From Photorhabdus caribbeanensis (GTDB taxonomy: Bacteria > Pseudomonadota > Gammaproteobacteria > Enterobacterales > Enterobacteriaceae), in the NCBI RefSeq assembly GCF_018448885.1, contig NZ_RCWB01000003.1, positions 152,994 through 216,993 on the forward strand: DNA of 64,000 nucleotides, given 5' to 3'. The position numbers and the translations under genes are program-made. The first letter of the stretch is position 1; each line of letters opens with the position of its first letter. The notes beneath the pieces are model-generated. The model searched no databases and was not told the DNA's origin. It was given only the letters and a program-made list of their open reading frames with translations. This document shows positions 27,275-36,937 of the stretch, one piece after another.

Positions 27275-28375
27275 ATGACAACAAGCATTACATCAGAAAT
27301 TAAAAGCGAGAAAATCCATTTACGGATTACTCCATCTCAAAAGGAAATATGGAAAGCTTTAGCTGAGGCGCAAGGTGTAAGTTTAGCAGCATGGATTGAA
27401 AATAAAATATCGATGGCATTAGCATCGAATAGTGATATCTTTCAAAAAGAAAAGTATAAATTGGTTTCGCTTTTTGCTGGTTGTGGCGGAATGGATTTAG
27501 GCTTCTGTGGCGGTTTTTCTGTCTTGAATAAAGAATATAAAAAAACAAAATTTGAAATTATTTGGGCTAATGAATTCAACCCCAATGCAGTAAAAACATA
27601 TAAAAAAAACTTTTCTCATGATATCGTTGAAGGCGACATATGGGAACTTATCGATTCAACCCCTACAGAATGTGATGTACTGATAGGAGGCTTCCCCTGC
27701 CAAGATATATCTATCAATGGTAAAAGAGCTGGCGTAGACGGAAAGCGCAGCGGTTTATATCTTGCTATGGTCGAAGCTGTTAAACGCTCACGACCAAAGA
27801 TTTTTATTGCTGAAAATGTCAAAGGGCTACTCATGAAGTATAATGAAGAGTCTTTAGCCCGTGTTATAAAGGATTTCAGTGAATTGGGTTATAATGTTAG
27901 TTATAAACTATATAATTCAGCCAATTTTGGTGTACCCCAAACGAGAGAGAGAGTTTTTATTGTTGGAACATTACATGGAAATCCTTTATTCAAAGAACCT
28001 GTTGATATTCTCCATAAAAACGAATGGTTGACTTGTTATGATGCGATTCATGATTTAGAAACCGTTGATGAAGATCGCAATCTTAATCATATTTGGAGTA
28101 AGGCTAAAAAAAGCCCAGACCAAGGAAGTAGACGTTTAAAGAAAGATAAGCCATCTCAGACTATAAGAGCGGAATGTCATGGTAATATTCAGTTCCATTA
28201 TAAATTAGATCGTCGTATTTCGATGCGAGAGGCTGCACGTTTCCAGTCATTTCCTGATAATTTTGTTTTCGAATCGAACTTGAGGGAAACCGAAAGACAG
28301 GTTGGAAACGCTGTTCCACCGGTTTTAGCTTGGCATTTAGCGCAATCCGTTGAAGAATATCTCGATAAATTATAA
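27275..28375 (+). CDS. DNA (cytosine-5) methyltransferase with N-terminal ribbon-helix-helix-like segment
   Basis: 366 residues. The methylase part has motif I FAGCGGMDLGF (67-77), motif IV GGFPCQDIS with catalytic cysteine 142, motif VI ENVKG, motif VIII QTRERV, and the C-terminal RQVGNAVPP. The recognition region between VIII and IX is short, as in single-specificity type II enzymes. Residues 12-50 (EKIHLRIT, then PSQKEIWKALAEAQG, then VSLAAWIENKI) have the strand-helix-helix pattern of ribbon-helix-helix DNA-binding proteins, which could let the methylase repress its own gene. A palindrome TGTGCACA (27203-27210) lies 65 bp before the start and could be the operator; that link is a guess. 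Together with vsr and the convergent endonuclease gene it forms a type II restriction-modification cassette. Confidence 0.9.
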   Translation: MTTSITSEIKSEKIHLRITPSQKEIWKALAEAQGVSLAAWIENKISMALASNSDIFQKEKYKLVSLFAGCGGMDLGFCGGFSVLNKEYKKTKFEIIWANEFNPNAVKTYKKNFSHDIVEGDIWELIDSTPTECDVLIGGFPCQDISINGKRAGVDGKRSGLYLAMVEAVKRSRPKIFIAENVKGLLMKYNEESLARVIKDFSELGYNVSYKLYNSANFGVPQTRERVFIVGTLHGNPLFKEPVDILHKNEWLTCYDAIHDLETVDEDRNLNHIWSKAKKSPDQGSRRLKKDKPSQTIRAECHGNIQFHYKLDRRISMREAARFQSFPDNFVFESNLRETERQVGNAVPPVLAWHLAQSVEEYLDKL

Positions 28376-28388
28376 ACAATATATTTAG

Positions 28389-28425
28389 AATACCATGACT
28401 GTTATTTGTTATCAGTCATGGTATT
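28389..28425. terminator. Bidirectional terminator between methylase and endonuclease genes
   Basis: AATACCATGACTG (28389-28401) and CAGTCATGGTATT (28413-28425) form a perfect 13-bp stem around an 11-nt loop, placed between the two convergent stop codons. Neither side has a long T-run, so it may also act through convergent transcription. Confidence 0.7.
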
Positions 28426-28436
28426 GTTGCAAAGAC

Positions 28437-29444
28437 TTAATATTTAGCGGTTATAAATAGAGTTTCTGATGGTTTCCATCCTACAGCATAGGTATCTGCC
28501 AGTTTTAACCAGTACTTAATTCTTTCTTCTTTGGGAAGAACTACTCTCCAATACTCTTCAAATAAGGCATCTTCTAATTCATAAAACGCTCTAAGCATTT
28601 CGATCTCTATATCTTTTAATGCCCTTTCTATATAATTGCCACCTCTTTCTGGCGACGATCTCATTGCGACACTTCCAGCAGAAAATAAATCTCTAGCTTG
28701 ATTACATAATATGCCATAATATGTTAGAAGGAACATTGTCACATCATCGTATTTTCCTGATACTCGGCTAGATTTAACAATCTGTGGACAAAGTACTGCT
28801 GATTCTGCTCGATACTTTCGCTTCTCCGGCTGAGAAAGTTTTGTATATAGCCTTACTTCCAATGGTAGAGTTCTTTCATCAGGTTGATCATCAATCCACC
28901 AAAGCCTTTCACCGGGCTTTAACCTATTTTTTGCATACTTTCTAATGAAGGGCATTTTTTCTTCCGGACTTAAAATCCTGAAGTCGTTATAGCTTATATT
29001 GAGCTTATCGAATAATGGTTCTTTGGCATTAATTTCCACTTCAAATCTTGGAACATGAGACGTTCTTACGTGCATGATACATTCTTCATAACGCCCCCAT
29101 TTAACTTCTGGTTCTCCGCCAATTTTTCCAAAAAGTAGATATACATAATCTACTCCCTGCTTACGACTCCCTTCGAAAATGCTATTTGCTATTGATCTCC
29201 ATGTATTATTATCTGAATATTTTACTTCTACACCAAAGTTTCCAATAATTATGTCTGGAAACTCTTGTGCAGGAGGATTCATATCTACAGATAACCTCAT
29301 GTCCGTTAATATCTCTCCTAAAACCTCTCTGACTCTTTGCTCGAATTTTTTTGAGTTATGATGCTCGTTTGATGATCTCAAGTCTTGAGTGAGTTTTTCT
29401 GTTGTCTTAGTTAATAAGGTCTCAAAAATTTGGCGCTCTATCAT
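28437..29444 (-). CDS. Type II restriction endonuclease (PD-(D/E)xK)
   Basis: 335 residues, convergent with the C5 methylase. The motif PD at 63-64 followed by E73-V-K75 (FPDIIIGNFGVEVKY) is a textbook PD-(D/E)xK active site. It is preceded by a helix with FEQRVREVLGEIL. The rest is mixed and helical, with LWWIDDQPDER mid-protein. I do not recognise the recognition specificity. Its place beside a C5 methylase and Vsr makes it the restriction partner. The convergent layout means the endonuclease has its own promoter upstream of 29444 and needs timing control relative to the methylase, possibly through the methylase N-terminal domain. Confidence 0.82.
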   Translation of the reverse strand: MIERQIFETLLTKTTEKLTQDLRSSNEHHNSKKFEQRVREVLGEILTDMRLSVDMNPPAQEFPDIIIGNFGVEVKYSDNNTWRSIANSIFEGSRKQGVDYVYLLFGKIGGEPEVKWGRYEECIMHVRTSHVPRFEVEINAKEPLFDKLNISYNDFRILSPEEKMPFIRKYAKNRLKPGERLWWIDDQPDERTLPLEVRLYTKLSQPEKRKYRAESAVLCPQIVKSSRVSGKYDDVTMFLLTYYGILCNQARDLFSAGSVAMRSSPERGGNYIERALKDIEIEMLRAFYELEDALFEEYWRVVLPKEERIKYWLKLADTYAVGWKPSETLFITAKY

Positions 29445-30246
29445 TTTTTATCTAACATCTTTTCTATCCATATATGCCATTAGATTACAACGACATGTAC
29501 CGTGGTCACAAGTTATAATAAAGTTATTAAAAATCAATCAAATAGGGAAAGATACCAAAGAAAAGACTCGGCATTAAGATAATTTAAAACAATGATAGCT
29601 GGCAGAGTCCCCTTAACATACCGACAATTGTGTGATGTACCTACAAAACTTCGTAGCTCATGAGTTTTACTGCCTATGTTTCTAGTTGTTTCGTATAGAA
29701 AACATCTGATAAAATAGTAGCCGATTTATAATTAGCACTGTATTTTTCAGTAAATTAAACCATTCTTCTTTTATGCTTTTAATACGTTAAAATAATTTCA
29801 TATTGTTGTTTTTAAAAACTATTTTCTCGCTCGATTAACGCTTAAATACCTGTTAAACCGTTATAATCTTGCCTGGTTAATCCGTCAGAGCTTTCTACAT
29901 CGTTGTATGAATGGTATTAATGACAATATCAATCTAATCTAACGAAATACCATTCTTTTTAAGATCGCCTTCTGGTTTATTGGTGGTATCGTTTTTATCT
30001 TGCCAATGCTCTTACTATGATCTCAATATATGGTAGATCATTTATTGTTTAGTAAATATTTGCAATTAACTATAATTTTAACATGTTATCTTTCCACTAG
30101 AACCATACCATCGCCATGTGTGCATAAGGACATCTTTAACTGGTGTATCCCATTTTTTGCAGATTGGCCTGACAAGTGATAGTAAAAACTATTAGTATTG
30201 AGAAAACAAACACTCTGGTTTAGAAGCTATTTTCAGGGAAATAGAA
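29445..30246. other. AT-rich intergenic region, no gene seen; likely right part of the island
   Basis: About 800 bp with stops in all frames. It must hold the endonuclease promoter (left) and the permease promoter (right; AGGGA before 30247). I searched it by eye for a copy of the leuX 3' end and found none, so the right boundary of the island is unplaced. Confidence 0.4.
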
Positions 30247-30999
30247 ATGTTACATCTACTGGCATGGCCTGATTTGCTTATTTGCATTTTTGTCGTTTTC
30301 TTGGCTTATCTGGTTTTTGGTATGGCAGGGTTTGGTTCTGCACTTATTGCTAGTCCAATTCTGGCATTTTATATTCCTGTAGCGAAAATTGTTCCTATGC
30401 TCGCGTTAATAGATTTAACCGCCGCAGTGATTAATGTTACTAGAGAGGGTAAAAAGTCAGAGTTTAGTGAGATTAAGTTAGTTATTCCATTAATGGTTGT
30501 CGGTAGCTTGATGGGCGCCGCTATTTTATTGATGACCCGACCTGATGTTTTAGTTCTGGTGTTGGGATTATTTGTTGTTTTCTATTCAATTTATTCGCTA
30601 TTTTTCAGTAAAACCTACCGTCAATTCCCCGTTAAAGCCGCTATTCCATTTGGTCTGAGTGGCGGTATTTTCAGTGCGCTATTTGGTAGTGGAGGGTTTC
30701 TTTATGCAATTTATCTAACCGGGAGGATATCTGATAAGGAAATTTTCAGGATTACTCAGACGACTTTAATTGGTTTCAGTACCCTGACAAGAGTGATTAT
30801 TTTTGTTGTCATGGGTATCTATCTGGACACTTCATTTTTGTTATTGATACTGGTATTTATTCCAGCCATGTTGTTGGGAATCTATTTCGGCCGCCAGATG
30901 ACATTGAAAATCTCCAGAGAAACATTCTTGAAGTTTATCAATACTATTGTGCTGGTTTCAGGGTTAATGCTGATATATCGTTATATGTTTACTATTTGA
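30247..30999 (+). CDS. TauE/SafE family membrane permease
   Basis: 250 residues with eight predicted spans in two halves, each starting with the family pattern (YLVFGMAGFGSALIASPIL near residue 22; PFGLSGGIFSALFGSGGFL near 138). Family members export sulfite, sulfoacetate or related organic anions, but the substrate cannot be told from sequence. AGGGA before the ATG supports the start. An MFS transporter follows 108 bp downstream in the same direction, perhaps co-transcribed. No regulator or sulfur gene is adjacent. Confidence 0.8.
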   Translation: MLHLLAWPDLLICIFVVFLAYLVFGMAGFGSALIASPILAFYIPVAKIVPMLALIDLTAAVINVTREGKKSEFSEIKLVIPLMVVGSLMGAAILLMTRPDVLVLVLGLFVVFYSIYSLFFSKTYRQFPVKAAIPFGLSGGIFSALFGSGGFLYAIYLTGRISDKEIFRITQTTLIGFSTLTRVIIFVVMGIYLDTSFLLLILVFIPAMLLGIYFGRQMTLKISRETFLKFINTIVLVSGLMLIYRYMFTI

Positions 31000-31107
31000 A
31001 ATAGTAAACAGTCAGGATTAATATATTTAATATAATATTATTAATTTGTTGTTTTCAGTTCATTTCATATTTATGCTCTTTATTTTTGCTGGATAAACAT
31101 AAATAAA

Positions 31108-32304
31108 ATGAACCGTCGTGATTATAGAAATAGTAATTTTTTTGCCATCTTTACTATTACCACGAGTGTCGCGGTTATTGGCATTGTTATTGGTTTGACG
31201 ATCCCAATGATAGCGTTACGCTTGAATAGCCAAGGTATTGATGAGTTGTACATTGGTTTAATTTCTGCGGCTCCGGCATTGGGGGTTCTTTTGAGTGCTC
31301 CGGTAGTCCAGAAAATTGCAGCTCTGGTAGGTAAAAAACATGCCATGATGATTGCAACTGGGGTTTCTGCTGGCAGTTTGCTCCCACTTTTGGGTTCGTT
31401 GCCGATGGAGTTGCTTTTTCCTCTGCGGCTAATGACTGGTGCTGCTAACGGCTTAATGATCTGTTTAGGTGAAACCTGGATTAATGAACTCTCTGAGGAG
31501 AGTAAACGAGGCCGGGTATTGGCTGTTTATACGACGGTTTTTACTATCAGTCAGTTGCTTGGCCCTTCTATCATTGCTTTTTATGGTATTGCAGATAAAA
31601 CGCCGATATTGATTTGTACTCTGATTCATATCTTCTCTCTGATGCTTTTTGTCATGATAGATCAGAAGAAAGGCGATAAATTGCCGCAACACAGTAAGCA
31701 ATCCAATTTCTCTATTGTTCAATTTGTGAGGGTTGCACCGGCGATCTGTGGTGGTGTGCTGTTTTTTTCCTTTTTCGACGGGACCATTCTTTCTATGTTA
31801 CCCATCTACGGAATGAGTTGTGGGTATGTCGAAGCGGTAGCCGCACTAATGATAAGTGTTGTTCTTGCTGGCGATGCATTGATGCAGCTCCCATTTGGTT
31901 GGCTGGCGGATCATATGAATCGTATGCGTTTGTACCAGATTTGTGGCGTAGTCACACTCGGAGCGAGTGTGTTATTGCCGTTTGTGATGATGTATCAGTA
32001 TCTTATCTGGCCTCTGTTGATTGTTTTAGGGGCAACTGCGGGGGCTATCTACACCATTGCATTGGTCCAAATTGGTCAGTATTTCTCAGGAAATGATCTG
32101 ATAGTGGCTAATGCCGCAGCGGCTATGTTGTGGGGGATTGGCAGTTTGTTTGGGCCGCTGCTTGCCGGTATAGCGAGTTCAGTGACGCCATCAGGTTTAC
32201 CTATTCTACTTGTCATCATTGCAACGATCTTTCTGATTTCAACAATGGATCGGTTTAATCCACAAAGTGATAAAAGTAATAAAAGCGAAGTGTTCAGTCG
32301 ATAG
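31108..32304 (+). CDS. MFS transporter (YcaD-like)
   Basis: 398 residues with twelve predicted spans. The segment MICLGETWINELSEESKRGRVLAVYTT (about 113-139) is the conserved loop of the YcaD-type group, and GWLADHMNRMRLY is the A-like motif between spans 8 and 9. The substrate is unknown; drug or metabolite efflux is possible. It follows the TauE-type gene in the same orientation. The ending after the last span is short and polar. Confidence 0.8.
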   Translation: MNRRDYRNSNFFAIFTITTSVAVIGIVIGLTIPMIALRLNSQGIDELYIGLISAAPALGVLLSAPVVQKIAALVGKKHAMMIATGVSAGSLLPLLGSLPMELLFPLRLMTGAANGLMICLGETWINELSEESKRGRVLAVYTTVFTISQLLGPSIIAFYGIADKTPILICTLIHIFSLMLFVMIDQKKGDKLPQHSKQSNFSIVQFVRVAPAICGGVLFFSFFDGTILSMLPIYGMSCGYVEAVAALMISVVLAGDALMQLPFGWLADHMNRMRLYQICGVVTLGASVLLPFVMMYQYLIWPLLIVLGATAGAIYTIALVQIGQYFSGNDLIVANAAAAMLWGIGSLFGPLLAGIASSVTPSGLPILLVIIATIFLISTMDRFNPQSDKSNKSEVFSR

Positions 32305-32497
32305 TTGTACCGGTGTAAAAGCTGGCTGTGAATAGCAGTCAGCACTGAGTAAATTAAGAGCTAGTCACTCGAATCGTGACTGCGCTCCGCCGTAAACGCG
32401 GTAAGGCTTCCCACTTCTCACCACTTTTCAGGCCGCCACCGTCGATATGGCGAGCATAAACTGATGTCATGGGGATCTTCACGCAAGGGAGTTGGTT

Positions 32498-32533
32498 GGA
32501 TAAGCGCGGTCTGGCAACAGTTTGCGCTTATCC
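32498..32533. terminator. Hairpin downstream of the ccdB remnant
   Basis: GGATAAGCGC (32498-32507) pairs perfectly with GCGCTTATCC (32524-32533). It lies 4 bp beyond the ccdB stop on the minus strand and could be the terminator of the toxin-antitoxin operon, although there is no T-run. Confidence 0.5.
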
Positions 32534-32536
32534 GAT

Positions 32537-32850
32537 CTAAATACCGTCAAAAAGGAAATCGAGTGCCGCCTTTACCTGATTACGGTATTGCGATACATCG
32601 CAAAATTCAGCACCCAAAGCATGAGCAATATACTGGCTAGTTCGTGAGTCATGACAGCATATTCTTTGTCGTCTATCAGCCTGATAAGGGGGAGCATTCG
32701 AATAGGGCGACTGCTGTCAGGATATTTTTCAACCGGCAGCAGTGGGATCACAATTCTGCGGTTTAACTGCCCGATAATGTCATTCGTGACGTCCAGCAAC
32801 AGGGGATAAACAACAGTTTTCCCAGTATTACGGTAAACGGTGAATTGCAT
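32537..32850 (-). pseudogene. ccdB: CcdB-type gyrase toxin, frameshifted
   Basis: From ATG 32850 the frame reads MQFTVYRNTGKT...VDVT/LLDVTNDIIGQLNRRIVIPLLP..., a clear CcdB (family: MQFxVYxN...LLDVQSDII...RRxVIPL). After MTHELASI the frame leaves the family pattern. A one-base change near 32629 restores it in another frame, reading AHALGAEFCDVSQYRNQVKAALDFLFDGI to a stop at 32537. That tail includes the glycine-isoleucine end needed to poison DNA gyrase, so the toxin is inactive as written. The upstream antitoxin is also broken. CcdB blocks the GyrA religation step; chromosomal copies are common in enterobacteria. Confidence 0.85.
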
Positions 32851-32852
32851 CG

Positions 32853-33024
32853 TTAAAATGCCCTGTATTCATCACTGAAACAACCATGTTCGTCATGGAA
32901 ACGGTTTAATACCTCCAGACTTCCCTATTATCTTCCTGCCATTTCAGCGCCTCGCGATGGCGTAATTCGGCATCCAAGGCGCCGGTCAGTGTGGCGCTCT
33001 GTGTGTTGCATTGTCTTGCTGCCA
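32853..33024 (-). pseudogene. ccdA: CcdA-type antitoxin remnant, frameshifted
   Basis: In one frame SATLTGALDAELRHREALKW is followed by QEDNREV, then a stop. In the next frame EVLNRFHDEHGCFSDEYRAF ends at a TAA two bases before the ccdB ATG. Together they give the CcdA C-terminus (ribbon-helix-helix end plus the toxin-neutralising tail) broken by a one-base deletion near 32905. The N-terminal DNA-binding strand is poorly preserved. The operon order and spacing are those of functional ccdAB. Confidence 0.75.
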
Positions 33025-33475
33025 GGATTTATCTCCGGTATTGAGTGGGCGTGTAGCTTACATGTATACATACACGAATTGTAATTCTGAATGTCGGTTT
33101 TTTCGGCTTGTTCAGTGTTATCATTCGTTACTTGTAACGGCTCGCATGTCATTTCATGGTGAAACTGTTGGGTCTTCCTTGTCGTCTAAGGTTGAAACAT
33201 TGCGACTAACTATCGTAGAAAGTTTAATTTTCAGAAGTCATTCTCCTAATGCTCGGCTAAATAATACTGTTAGCTATTGATTTCGACACTATGATCACTG
33301 GATAATCTTTCGCCTCAAATTTTTTCGCTGCTTTCTATTCTAAAAGCCAAACGATTGCTTTTATGTTTGTTGAACCGATTGGTGCAATATTCATTAGGCG
33401 TTATTAAGTGAAGTAATCGTTTTCGTTTGATTAGGAAGTGAAAGAAGTACCATGAACATAATGCAGGGGAACGAC
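33025..33475. other. Intergenic upstream of ghxP
   Basis: Between the ccdA remnant and the permease. No gene seen. ATG codons at 33452 and 33461 are in frame with ghxP but lack a good ribosome binding site. Confidence 0.4.
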
Positions 33476-34822
33476 ATGTCTGGCACTCAGGCACCAGTTA
33501 AATGCAAACTGGATAAGTATTTTAAATTGACTGAACGTGGCACAACGGTACGCCGTGAAATTCTGGCAGGGATCACAACTTTCTTGGCGATGGTTTATTC
33601 AGTCATCGTTGTGCCGGGGATGTTAGGGCAGGCCGGGTTTCCCCATACTGCTGTCTTTATTGCGACTTGTTTGGTTGCCGGTTTTGGTTCTTTGTTAATG
33701 GGGCTGTGGGTTAACTTGCCAATGGCAATTGGTTGTGCAATTTCGTTGACTGCATTTACCGCCTTTAGTTTGGTTTTAGGGCAGCAAATCACTATTCCGG
33801 TTGCACTCGGTGCGGTATTTCTGATGGGGTGCTTATTTACGGTGATTTCTGTTACTGGTATTCGTTCTTGGATTTTACGCAATATACCAATGGGTATTGC
33901 GCATGGTGCAGGGATTGGTATTGGGCTGTTTTTGTTACTGATTGCGTCAAACGGTGTTGGTCTGGTCATTAAGAACCCACTGGAAGGTCTGCCTGTTGCT
34001 CTGGGTTCGTTCACCTCTTTCCCGGTTGTGATGACTCTGCTTGGGTTGGCTGCTATTTTTGGTTTGGAAAAATTGAAAGTCCCCGGTGGTGTGCTGTTAG
34101 TGATTGTGGTGATTTCTGTTATTGGGCTGATTTTTGATCCGGCAGTGAAATATCAAGGGTTCTTTAAGGTTCCGAGTCTGGGAGATGACGGTTTGTCCTT
34201 GATTTTTAGTATGGATATTATGGGAGCTTTGCAGCCAATTGTGTTACCCAGTGTGTTGGCGTTGGTAATGACTGCGGTGTTTGATGCGACCGGTACCATC
34301 CGTGCGGTAGCAGGGCAAGGGAATCTGTTGGATAAAGGTGGACAGATTATTAACGGCGGTAAAGCGCTAACTGCCGATTCTGTTAGTAGTATTTTTGCCG
34401 GTGCTATCGGCGCTTCTCCGGCTGCGGTATATATCGAATCAGCCGCGGGTACCGCAGCAGGCGGTAAAACAGGTTTAACTGCAACAGTTGTCGGTATCCT
34501 GTTCCTGTTAATTTTGTTCTTTTCTCCACTTTCCTATCTTGTACCAGCGTATGCCACGGCCCCGGCGTTGATGTATGTTGGTTTGCTAATGCTGAGTAAT
34601 GTCAGAAAGCTGGATTTCGATGATTTTGTTGGGGCGATGTCCGGTATGCTTTGTGCGGTCTTTATTGTCCTGACCTGCAATATTGTAACCGGTATTATGT
34701 TGGGTTTCAGTTCGCTGGTTGTTGGTCGTATCTGTTCCGGTGAATGGCGTCAATTGAATATCGGTACAGTGGTAATTACGATCGCTTTAGTAGCATTTTA
34801 TGCTGGTGATTGGGCTATTTGA
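33476..34822 (+). CDS. ghxP: Guanine/hypoxanthine permease
   Basis: 448 residues from ATG 33476, chosen because AGGGG lies six bases upstream and because E. coli GhxP (449 residues) starts at this point; 33452 would add eight residues. It is an NCS2 (AzgA-type) transporter with about twelve to fourteen spans. Long blocks such as [30 protein letters not shown] and [18 protein letters not shown] are almost those of E. coli GhxP (YjcD) from memory. It takes up guanine and hypoxanthine with protons. It is followed by yjcE in the same direction, as in E. coli. Confidence 0.93.
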   Translation: MSGTQAPVKCKLDKYFKLTERGTTVRREILAGITTFLAMVYSVIVVPGMLGQAGFPHTAVFIATCLVAGFGSLLMGLWVNLPMAIGCAISLTAFTAFSLVLGQQITIPVALGAVFLMGCLFTVISVTGIRSWILRNIPMGIAHGAGIGIGLFLLLIASNGVGLVIKNPLEGLPVALGSFTSFPVVMTLLGLAAIFGLEKLKVPGGVLLVIVVISVIGLIFDPAVKYQGFFKVPSLGDDGLSLIFSMDIMGALQPIVLPSVLALVMTAVFDATGTIRAVAGQGNLLDKGGQIINGGKALTADSVSSIFAGAIGASPAAVYIESAAGTAAGGKTGLTATVVGILFLLILFFSPLSYLVPAYATAPALMYVGLLMLSNVRKLDFDDFVGAMSGMLCAVFIVLTCNIVTGIMLGFSSLVVGRICSGEWRQLNIGTVVITIALVAFYAGDWAI

Positions 34823-34830
34823 TTGATTAA

Positions 34831-34865
34831 AAAGTGCGTAATGGGTGTTCACCCCTGCGCACTTT
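34831..34865. terminator. Terminator-like hairpin after ghxP
   Basis: AAAGTGCG (34831-34838) pairs with CGCACTTT (34858-34865), with an inner GGGTG-TTC-ACCCC stem. It has no long T-run, so termination may be partial. Confidence 0.5.
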
Positions 34866-35094
34866 GCCATTTCTTGCGATTACTTTTAAATTCTCAATTA
34901 TTTCCCCCGCTATTTATCTGATTAGTTTACAATATTCCTGCAATTCTTTCGGATACGGCTCCGCGTGTATCTACCTTTTTCGATTGATTCAGTTATTTTA
35001 GTTTAAGATTTATTCACACTGTTTTTGTGTTAACGGGAAGAAAAAGAGTTTCAATCTGTATACCAACGGTTCTTAGGTAAATTGTAAGGGCAAC

Positions 35095-36744
35095 ATGGAA
35101 ATATTCTTTACTATTCTGATCTTGATTTTGGTGGTTTCAGTTTCTGGCGTTCTGACTAAAGTGATTCCGTTCCGCATACCTCTGCCATTAATGCAGATTG
35201 CAATGGGAGCATTGCTGGCTTGGCCGCACTTTGGCTTACATGTTACTTTTAATCCTGAGCTATTTCTTGTTCTGCTAATTCCTCCTTTGCTATTTGTTGA
35301 TGGCTGGAAAATGCCAACCAGAGAGTTTTTCCAGTACGGGCGGGAAATTTTCATACTGATGCTGGTATTGGTGCTGGTTACTGTTGTCGGTATTGGTTAT
35401 CTGATTTACTGGCTGATGCCAGGCATTCCGTTAATTGCTGCTTTTGCCCTTGCTGCTGTGCTATCGCCGACAGATGCGGTGGCTTTATCATCCATTGTTG
35501 GAAAAAGGCGCATGCCTAAGCGCATGATGAATGTGATGGAAGGGGAAGCGTTAATGAACGATGCTTCCGGCCTGGTAGCCTTAAAGTTCGCTGTAGCGAT
35601 AGCAATGGGAACGATGGCGTTTTCTGTTACTGACATGACCATAGAATTCTTCAAGGTTGCTATTGGCGGTTTGTTATCCGGTATTGCAGTAACTTGGTTG
35701 TACAGTAAATCCCTGCGTTTAATGAATCGTTGGAGCGGTGGCGATCCAGCAACCCAAATTGTTTTCATGTTGCTGTTGCCGTTTGCTTCTTATTTGATTG
35801 CGGAACATATTGGCGTTTCCGGTATTTTGGCTGCGGTTGCCGCAGGTATGACTATCAGTAAATCTGGGGTTATCCGTAATGCGCCATTAGCGATGCGTTT
35901 ACGCGCTGATAGCGTCTGGTCAATGTTGGCGTTCGTGTTTAATGGCCTGGTGTTTATTATGTTGGGCCTGCAATTGCCGGGGATCTGGCAAACTTCCGTT
36001 GTACAGGCAGAACTTGATCCAACTGTTGAAACCTGGATGCTGTTCGCCGCGGTTGCAGTGATTTATGGCGCCCTTCTACTGCTGCGTTTCTGCTGGTTAT
36101 GGCTGATGAAGAATATCAGCAAAGTTTTTATGAAAAAAAATCCACTGAATTTTGCGACTTATACCACTCGTGAATTATGGCTGGCATCTTTTGCCGGAGT
36201 CCGTGGTGCAATCACACTGGCTGGCGCACTGTCTGTACCTCTTTTTCTGACGGATGGTACGCCATTCCCGGCCCGTTATCAGCTTATCTTTATTGCCGCG
36301 GGAGTTATCCTGTTCTCGTTGTTAATTGGCGTTCTCTCTTTGCCATTCCTGTTACGGGGAATGCAAACTTGCGATAAAGAGGCCGATATCAGTGAGGTAC
36401 GAATGGCGCGGGCAGCTATGGCGGAGGTGGCGATTGTCAGTATGAATAAGATGGAAGAGCGTCTTTCTGCTAGTCCCGAAGAGCAATTGGATGCTGAAGT
36501 GATTACTGAAGTTGCTTCCAGGGTAATTGGCTATTTGCGTCGCCGTACTGTGGGGCAGGATGAGATGGAACATAACCTGCTAGTGGAAGATTTGGAACGC
36601 CGTTTTCGTCTGACCGCATTAAGGGCAGAGCGCGGTGAGTTGTATCATTTGCGTGCAACCAGAAAAATCAGTAATGAGACGCTTCAAACTTTACTGCATG
36701 ATTTGGATTTACTGGAAGCTCTGCTGGTACAGAAAGAGCACTGA
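35095..36744 (+). CDS. yjcE: Na+/H+ antiporter, CPA1 family
   Basis: 549 residues, the length of E. coli YjcE. The N-terminal ~400 residues hold about twelve spans with the CPA1 core: ALAAVLSPTDAVALSSI and GEALMNDASGLVALKFA, the latter carrying the ND pair that binds cations. The C-terminal ~140 residues are cytoplasmic and helical (HNLLVEDLERRFRLTALRAERGEL). It would exchange sodium or potassium for protons. About 270 bp separate it from ghxP and it has its own leader region. Confidence 0.9.
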   Translation: MEIFFTILILILVVSVSGVLTKVIPFRIPLPLMQIAMGALLAWPHFGLHVTFNPELFLVLLIPPLLFVDGWKMPTREFFQYGREIFILMLVLVLVTVVGIGYLIYWLMPGIPLIAAFALAAVLSPTDAVALSSIVGKRRMPKRMMNVMEGEALMNDASGLVALKFAVAIAMGTMAFSVTDMTIEFFKVAIGGLLSGIAVTWLYSKSLRLMNRWSGGDPATQIVFMLLLPFASYLIAEHIGVSGILAAVAAGMTISKSGVIRNAPLAMRLRADSVWSMLAFVFNGLVFIMLGLQLPGIWQTSVVQAELDPTVETWMLFAAVAVIYGALLLLRFCWLWLMKNISKVFMKKNPLNFATYTTRELWLASFAGVRGAITLAGALSVPLFLTDGTPFPARYQLIFIAAGVILFSLLIGVLSLPFLLRGMQTCDKEADISEVRMARAAMAEVAIVSMNKMEERLSASPEEQLDAEVITEVASRVIGYLRRRTVGQDEMEHNLLVEDLERRFRLTALRAERGELYHLRATRKISNETLQTLLHDLDLLEALLVQKEH

Positions 36745-36937
36745 TATTTGGTTGTCACGATAATCTTGAGAGTCACTTTATTCAGCCTGATCGGTGAGTA
36801 TCTCACTTGTCAGGTTGATAGCTGATTTATAGTGTTTCTCGTGTCTGGCTGGCGGTATTCGTTTTTTCACAATAGATACCGGAACCCCCTGGCAATGATG
36901 AATAGTGCGTTGGTTCCGGTGGAGTGGTTGATAAAAT

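Noticed and set aside
29445..30246. Right-hand attachment site of the island
   Set aside because: I looked for a copy of the leuX 3' end here and found none convincing, so no attR is called.
32928..33152. 74-codon minus-strand frame overlapping the ccdA remnant
   Set aside because: The CcdA homology lies in the other two minus-strand frames; this one has no resemblance to any family.
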